Positions 59,427 to 64,000 of a stretch of 64,000 bases of DNA are shown here, one piece after another (within the stretch, counting starts at the first letter, position 1; each line of letters starts with the position of its first letter). Source of the DNA: BOG-994 sp049514215 (lineage in GTDB: Bacteria > Pseudomonadota > Gammaproteobacteria > Burkholderiales > Burkholderiaceae_D); NCBI GenBank assembly GCA_049514215.1, contig JBEKVI010000002.1, forward strand, positions 164,826-228,825. Reading direction: 5' to 3'. Made by a program: the position numbers and the translations under genes. The notes beneath the pieces were generated by a model, which was not told the DNA's origin, ran no database searches, and was given only the letters and a program-made list of their open reading frames with translations.

Positions 59427-61273
59427 ACCCTCCCGGAAAGTATCGCGAGGCCCGCTTTGGGGGCGCCTTGGCCATGACGGTGGAGACGCGAGCCGACGGC
59501 ACTGAAATTCTGCGCTCCACCGAGGCCCTCGAGAGATACCCCGTGCGGCTATCGGACAAGCTGGAAGAATGGGCGCAAAAGAGTCCGGAGCAAACCTTCG
59601 TTGCTCAGCGGGGAAAAGAAGGGCAGTGGCGACGCATCACGTACTCGGAGATGCTCGAGCGCGCCAAGCGCATCGGCCACGCGCTTTTGGAACGCGGGCT
59701 TTCGGTTGAACGGCCCATCGCGATTCTCTCGGAAAACGACCTTGAACACCTCACCTTGGCCTTGGGTGCCATGTGGGTGGGAATTCCCTGGGTGCCCATC
59801 TCTCCGGCCTATTCGCTAGTCTCGGGCGACTTCTCAAAACTGCGCCATATCCTCGCGGCCGTCACACCGGGGCTGATCTTTGCATCGCACCCGAGGTATG
59901 CGCGCGCTCTCGAAGCGCTCGTTACCCCAGATATTGAAGTCGTGCTCAGCGAAGGTGCACTGGAGGATCGCAAGGCGACCCGCTTTGGTGATCTTCTCGC
60001 ACACGATGCCGGAGCTGATGTTGCTGGCGCGCATGCGGATACAGGAGCCGAAACTGTCGTCAAGTTCTTGTTGACTTCCGGCTCGACCCGAGAGCCCAAG
60101 GCGGTGATCAACACGCACGGCATGCTTTGCGCGAACCAGCAGATGATAAGGCAATGCCTGACTTTTCTGGCCGATGAGCCGCCCGTGCTCGTGGACTGGC
60201 TTCCCTGGAATCACACCTTTGGCGGCAATCACAACGTGGGAATTGCGCTGTTCAACGGCGGCACAATCTATATCGACGACGGCAAGCCCACGCCCAAAGC
60301 GATCGATGAGACGCTGCGCAATTTGCGCGAGATTTCTCCAACGATCTATTTCAATGTTCCCAAAGGCTACGAAGAGATCTCCCATGCCATGGATACCGAC
60401 GGCGCACTGCGCACGTCGCTATTTAAGAACGTGAAGGCATTCATGTACGCCGGCGCCGGTCTCTCGCAGGCGGTGTGGGACCGGCTCGATGAGCACGCTG
60501 AGGCCACCATCCAGCAGCGGGTGCGCATGATCACGAGTCTCGGTATGACCGAAACAGCGCCCTGCTGCACGTTCGCGCTGGGGACTGACATCCAGGCCGG
60601 CTGGGTCGGCCTTCCCGTACCCGGTGTCGAAGTCAAGCTCGTGCCCGTGGGGGACAAGACGGAGATCCGATTCAGGGGTCCCAACGTGATGCCCGGTTAT
60701 TGGCGCGCCCCGACAGAGACTGCAGCGGCGTTCGACGAGGAGGGATTCTACAAGACAGGGGATGCCGTCAAGTACGTTTCCAACTCCGATCCGCAACGCG
60801 GACTTGCATTTGACGGACGCCTGGCGGAGGACTTCAAGCTGTCCACAGGCACTTTCGTCAACGTGGGAGCACTGCGCGCGAAAGCGGTTGCACTAGGGGC
60901 TCCCGTGGTGGCGGATTCGGTCGTCGCTGGCCTAAATCGCGACGACATCACCTTGTTGCTCGTACCCCGTCTTGAAGAATGTAGGAAGCTTTCCGGGCAG
61001 GCTGCGCAGACTCCAGCGCCGCAGATACTCTCGCATGCCGCGGTCCTGGAGCGTTTCCAGCGACTGACCGATGATCTTTGGAACCAAGGGACGGGAAGCG
61101 CAAATCGGGTCGCCCGGGTCCATGTTCTTCTAGAGCCGCCATCGCTGGAGACGGGAGAGATGACCGATAAGGGTTCGATCAATCAACGTGCCGTACTTAA
61201 GCGCCGTGCCGCTCTCGTCGATGCGATCTATGACGGATCGGGCAGCGACATACTCATGCCGCGCACCAACTGA
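59423..61273 (+). CDS. fcs: Feruloyl-CoA synthase
   Basis: A 616-residue ANL ligase activating ferulate and related hydroxycinnamates with CoA and ATP. The family-specific features are FLLTSGSTREPKAVINTH (P-loop), LPWNHTFGGNHN, and TSLGMTETAPCC; the C-terminal part lacks the usual short hinge lysine pattern, as in other feruloyl-CoA synthases. Starts in ATGA overlap with a small upstream frame. First enzyme of a three-gene cluster with an SDR and an amidohydrolase. Vanillin-forming hydratase/lyase is not in the window. Confidence 0.88.
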   Translation: MNPPGKYREARFGGALAMTVETRADGTEILRSTEALERYPVRLSDKLEEWAQKSPEQTFVAQRGKEGQWRRITYSEMLERAKRIGHALLERGLSVERPIAILSENDLEHLTLALGAMWVGIPWVPISPAYSLVSGDFSKLRHILAAVTPGLIFASHPRYARALEALVTPDIEVVLSEGALEDRKATRFGDLLAHDAGADVAGAHADTGAETVVKFLLTSGSTREPKAVINTHGMLCANQQMIRQCLTFLADEPPVLVDWLPWNHTFGGNHNVGIALFNGGTIYIDDGKPTPKAIDETLRNLREISPTIYFNVPKGYEEISHAMDTDGALRTSLFKNVKAFMYAGAGLSQAVWDRLDEHAEATIQQRVRMITSLGMTETAPCCTFALGTDIQAGWVGLPVPGVEVKLVPVGDKTEIRFRGPNVMPGYWRAPTETAAAFDEEGFYKTGDAVKYVSNSDPQRGLAFDGRLAEDFKLSTGTFVNVGALRAKAVALGAPVVADSVVAGLNRDDITLLLVPRLEECRKLSGQAAQTPAPQILSHAAVLERFQRLTDDLWNQGTGSANRVARVHVLLEPPSLETGEMTDKGSINQRAVLKRRAALVDAIYDGSGSDILMPRTN

Positions 61274-61296
61274 CTACGCCACCGACAGGAGAAGAC

Positions 61297-62061
61297 ATGA
61301 ATATCCAGGATCAATCCGCAATCGTCACCGGCGGGGGTTCGGGCCTGGGGGCCCAGACCGCTCGGGAATTGAGTCGACGCGGGGCGAAGGTGACTGTCCT
61401 CGATGTCAATGGTGGCGCCGCCGAGGCCGTGGCGGCCGAGATCGGTGGCCTTGGCATACGCTGCGACATCACCGATACCACGAGCCTGGAGGCTGCGCTG
61501 ACCGCTGCCGAGTCCAGGCACGGAGCCGCGCGTATTCTGATGAACATCGCCGGCGTGGGTGGTGCCAAACGGATTGTAGGTAAAGATGGACGCGCTGCGC
61601 CCTTGGAGGACTTCCGCCGGGTCATCGAGATCAATCTCATTGGCACGTACAACGTGACCCGACTCGTCGCCGCCCGCATGGTCGCGCTCGATCCTTTGAC
61701 CGATGGCGAACGCGGCATTATCGTCAACACGGCTTCCGTGGCGGCTTTCGATGGACAGGTCGGACAGGAAGCCTATGCGGCTTCCAAGGGCGGACTGGTC
61801 TCGATGACACTCCCTCTGGCGCGTGACTTGGCTCAGTTCGGGGTGCGCGTGGTCACGATAGCGCCCGGTCTCTTCATGACGCCCCTCATGGAACAATTGC
61901 CTCAGGCGGTTCAAGACTCATTGGCGGCGAGCATCCCGTTTCCCAAGAGGCTCGGAAGGCCCGAGGAGTTTGCGCATCTGGCCATGAGTATCGTCGAAAA
62001 TGCCTCTTTGAACGGCGAAGTCATCCGCCTCGACGGTGCCTTGCGCATGGCGCCTCGTTAA
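61297..62061 (+). CDS. SDR-family 3-hydroxyacyl-CoA dehydrogenase-like protein
   Basis: A 254-residue SDR with intact NAD site (VTGGGSGLGAQTA) and catalytic YAASKGG, NTASVAAFDGQVG and IAPGLFMTPL. The overall pattern resembles human HSD10/FadB2x-type 3-hydroxyacyl-CoA dehydrogenases. With feruloyl-CoA synthase upstream this suggests CoA-dependent beta-oxidative shortening of the hydroxycinnamate side chain (inference). ATG with GGAG 5 bases upstream. Confidence 0.87.
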   Translation: MNIQDQSAIVTGGGSGLGAQTARELSRRGAKVTVLDVNGGAAEAVAAEIGGLGIRCDITDTTSLEAALTAAESRHGAARILMNIAGVGGAKRIVGKDGRAAPLEDFRRVIEINLIGTYNVTRLVAARMVALDPLTDGERGIIVNTASVAAFDGQVGQEAYAASKGGLVSMTLPLARDLAQFGVRVVTIAPGLFMTPLMEQLPQAVQDSLAASIPFPKRLGRPEEFAHLAMSIVENASLNGEVIRLDGALRMAPR

Positions 62062-62079
62062 CCCGAACCGGAGTTTTTC

Positions 62080-62967
62080 ATGGACGTAGAGAACCTCGTC
62101 GCGATCGATACCCACGCCCATCTCGAGGTGTCGTGCTGGAATCCCTTCGATAGTTACGGTGAAGAGTTCGACCGGGCCGCCGACAAGTATTTTCGGTCGA
62201 GCAAGCGACCTACCATGGCGGAGTCTCTGGCGTTCTATCGCGAGAAGAAGATTGGCTTTGTGATGTTCACGGTCGACGCAGAAACCCAGATGGGGCGTCG
62301 GCGGATACCGAATGAAGAGATCGCCGAAGCCGCGCAGGCCAATCCGGACATCATGATCGCCTTTGGGAGCATCGATCCTCACAAAGGGAAGATGGGGGCT
62401 CGCGAAGCGCGAAAACTGATCGAAGAGCATGGGGTAAAAGGATTTAAATTCCATCCGACCGTACAGGGCTTTCTCCCCTACGACAAGATGGCGTGGCCCA
62501 TCTATGAAGTCATTGCGGAGTACAAGCTGCCGGCCGTCTTTCACAGCGGCCATTCGGGCATTGGCAGCGGGATGCGCTGCGGAGGCGGGCTGAAATTGCA
62601 GAACTCCAACCCGATGCTCCTCGAGGACGTCGCTATCGACTTTCCGGATATCCAGATCATCGTCGCGCACCCCTCGTTCCCGTGGCAGGACGAAGCGATC
62701 TCGTTGGCGCTGCACAAACCCAACATCTGGATCGACCTGTCCGGCTGGAGCCCCAAGTATTTCCCGCCGCAACTCGTTCAGTATGCCAATACGCTGCTAA
62801 AGGACCGCGTCCTTTTCGGCAGCGATTTTCCGTTGATCATGCCCGACCGCTGGCTCAAGGACTTTGCCGAGGCGGGATTCAAGCCCGAGGTTCATCCTCT
62901 CATTCTGAAGCAAAATGCGATGCGCTTGCTCGGACTGACGAACTCGTCGGGGGCGGGCGTGACCTAG
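62080..62967 (+). CDS. Amidohydrolase-family protein (ACMSD-like)
   Basis: A 295-residue TIM-barrel amidohydrolase-2 protein. Metal ligands in DTHAHLE, FKFHPTVQGF, VFHSGHSG, AHPSFPW and FGSDFP. Members include ACMS and resorcylate decarboxylases and lactone hydrolases. Same operon as fcs and the SDR; a decarboxylating or retro-cleavage step on an aromatic intermediate is plausible but unproven. ATG at 62080. Confidence 0.87.
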   Translation: MDVENLVAIDTHAHLEVSCWNPFDSYGEEFDRAADKYFRSSKRPTMAESLAFYREKKIGFVMFTVDAETQMGRRRIPNEEIAEAAQANPDIMIAFGSIDPHKGKMGAREARKLIEEHGVKGFKFHPTVQGFLPYDKMAWPIYEVIAEYKLPAVFHSGHSGIGSGMRCGGGLKLQNSNPMLLEDVAIDFPDIQIIVAHPSFPWQDEAISLALHKPNIWIDLSGWSPKYFPPQLVQYANTLLKDRVLFGSDFPLIMPDRWLKDFAEAGFKPEVHPLILKQNAMRLLGLTNSSGAGVT

Positions 62968-63030
62968 TAGGACAGACCTTGGGTCAGCCAACGTAGAACA
63001 CGGTCATTTCCGTCGAAAGCCATTCAAAAA

Positions 63031-64000
63031 TCATGGGCGCTCGTCGTTCGAGGCTCCGGCTAAGCGGGGTTGAAAACTTCGCGCGGAAATCAGGTGGGTG
63101 CTAAGGAGAGACTCCGCATGGAACAGTGCTTCGATACTTGACTGCGGTACCGGTCGTGAGAACAAAAAGCCCTGCCCTTCCTCGCAGTGGAGTCGTCGCA
63201 GCCAATTGAGCTGAAAGTCCGTCTCGACGCCCTCGGCGACCAGGGATTTTCCGAGCGCTTTGCCAAGCGTGATGATCGAGCGCACAATTTCCTCGCCGTT
63301 TCCTTGCTCGTCGAGCCGGGCAATGAAGGAGCGGTCTATTTTTAGTGAATTGATCGGCAGGCTGTGCAGATAGCTCAGCGATGAATAGCCTGTGCCGAAG
63401 TCGTCGATCGAAAGCTTCACACCCGATTGCCCCAGTTCGTTCATGGTCGGCAGCACGCCCGCGATATCCATGAGGATGCTCTCGGTGACTTCAAGGTTAA
63501 GCTGGGTCGGATGCATGCCATGCGTCTGGAGAATGTCGCGCACCCGCTGGGCAAATCCGGGGTCGCTCATCTGCACTCCGGAGACATTGACGTTCATCGT
63601 CAATCGCCTTCGTGGAAGTTTCTTGCGTTCCCATTCGACCAATTGTCGGCATGCTTCATCCAAAACCCACTCGCCAATCGTGGCGATCAGTCCCGTCTCC
63701 TCGGCCAGTGGAATAAATACGTCCGGCCCGACCACCCCTTGTTCAGGGTGAATCCAGCGTACCAGTGCTTCAAACCCCGTGATGTTGCCTGTCGACAAAG
63801 CGAACTTGGGTTGGTAGTACACGCAAAGCTGGCTATGGAGTAAAGCGCGACGCAAATCGCCTTCGAGCTTGAGCTGCTGGGAGATCTTCGTATGAAGAGT
63901 CTTGTCAAACAGCGCGTACTGGGCCTTGCCGAGGGATTTGGCCTTGTACATCGCGATGTCCGCGTCGCGCAACACTTCTTCGGGACTACGGTTCGCATTT
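63031..64000 (-). CDS. GGDEF-EAL protein, C-terminal part (cut by the window edge)
   Basis: About 323 residues visible. The window edge falls in the end of a GGDEF domain (RSPEEVLRDADIAMYKAK), followed by a complete EAL domain: EALVRW, VNVSGVQM, EVTESILM, DDFGTGYSSL, KIDRSFI and VAEGVET all present, so phosphodiesterase activity is likely. The C-terminus is short. The GGDEF motif itself is outside the window. Convergent with the amidohydrolase gene. Confidence 0.93.
   Translation of the reverse strand, partial: NANRSPEEVLRDADIAMYKAKSLGKAQYALFDKTLHTKISQQLKLEGDLRRALLHSQLCVYYQPKFALSTGNITGFEALVRWIHPEQGVVGPDVFIPLAEETGLIATIGEWVLDEACRQLVEWERKKLPRRRLTMNVNVSGVQMSDPGFAQRVRDILQTHGMHPTQLNLEVTESILMDIAGVLPTMNELGQSGVKLSIDDFGTGYSSLSYLHSLPINSLKIDRSFIARLDEQGNGEEIVRSIITLGKALGKSLVAEGVETDFQLNWLRRLHCEEGQGFLFSRPVPQSSIEALFHAESLLSTHLISARSFQPRLAGASNDERP

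Noticed and set aside
1..64000. CRISPR array or insertion sequence
   Set aside because: No regularly spaced direct repeats and no transposase reading frame were seen in the window.

Overview
The window looks like a chromosomal segment of a GC-rich betaproteobacterium, most likely of the Burkholderiales. The basis is the gene order PHP phosphoesterase - YciO-like protein - site-2 protease - trpS - methyltransferase - dapA - bamC - MBL hydrolase, the paaABCDE/I/K operon under a PaaX-type regulator, cbpA-cbpM, ohrR-ohr and two high-potential iron-sulfur proteins. I cannot name a genus from sequence alone. Both ends cut a gene: a phosphoketolase on the left and a GGDEF-EAL protein on the right.

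Layout. 1-3.8 kb is a stress-type cluster (phosphoketolase, PfpI/DJ-1 protein, DUF6496 protein, PRC-barrel protein, stand-alone LigD-type polymerase). 4-15 kb is housekeeping: an alpha/beta hydrolase, the PHP-to-MBL series with trpS, dapA and bamC, then a convergent group with the ribosomal oxygenase roxA divergent from slyD. 15-21.7 kb is phenylacetate degradation: paaX divergent from paaABCDE, followed by paaI and paaK. 21.7-29.5 kb holds an HCCA-isomerase-like protein, an SDR without the catalytic Tyr, a periplasmic cupin coupled to a PheC-type cyclohexadienyl dehydratase, GNAT and MBL proteins, ohrR/ohr, a lipoprotein methyltransferase and cbpA/cbpM. 29.6-47 kb is a mixed accessory stretch: small envelope proteins, a GGDEF-EAL protein, an FUSC transporter, a core-MetE protein, an acyl-CoA ligase, a FecR protein, two HiPIPs around a macro-domain protein, and a sedolisin lipoprotein.

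48.9-52.1 kb is the most unusual part. A 47-bp copy of the 3' half of an intact tRNA-Arg(ACG) gene lies 3.1 kb away from it, and between the copies sit hipB-hipA and a tandem degenerate GGDEF reading frame broken by one in-frame TAG. No integrase is present. This is the signature of a small integrative island using the tRNA 3' end.

52.3-59 kb encodes mainly secreted proteins (cupin, parallel beta-helix, di-heme DUF1111 oxidase, tandem CAP-domain protein). 59.2-63 kb is a hydroxycinnamate-type cluster (feruloyl-CoA synthase, SDR, amidohydrolase). Together with the paa operon and acyl-CoA ligase it points to an organism feeding on plant- or lignin-derived aromatics. A regulatory pattern also recurs: four genes have a -10 hexamer followed by exactly six bases and then the start codon, which predicts leaderless mRNAs.
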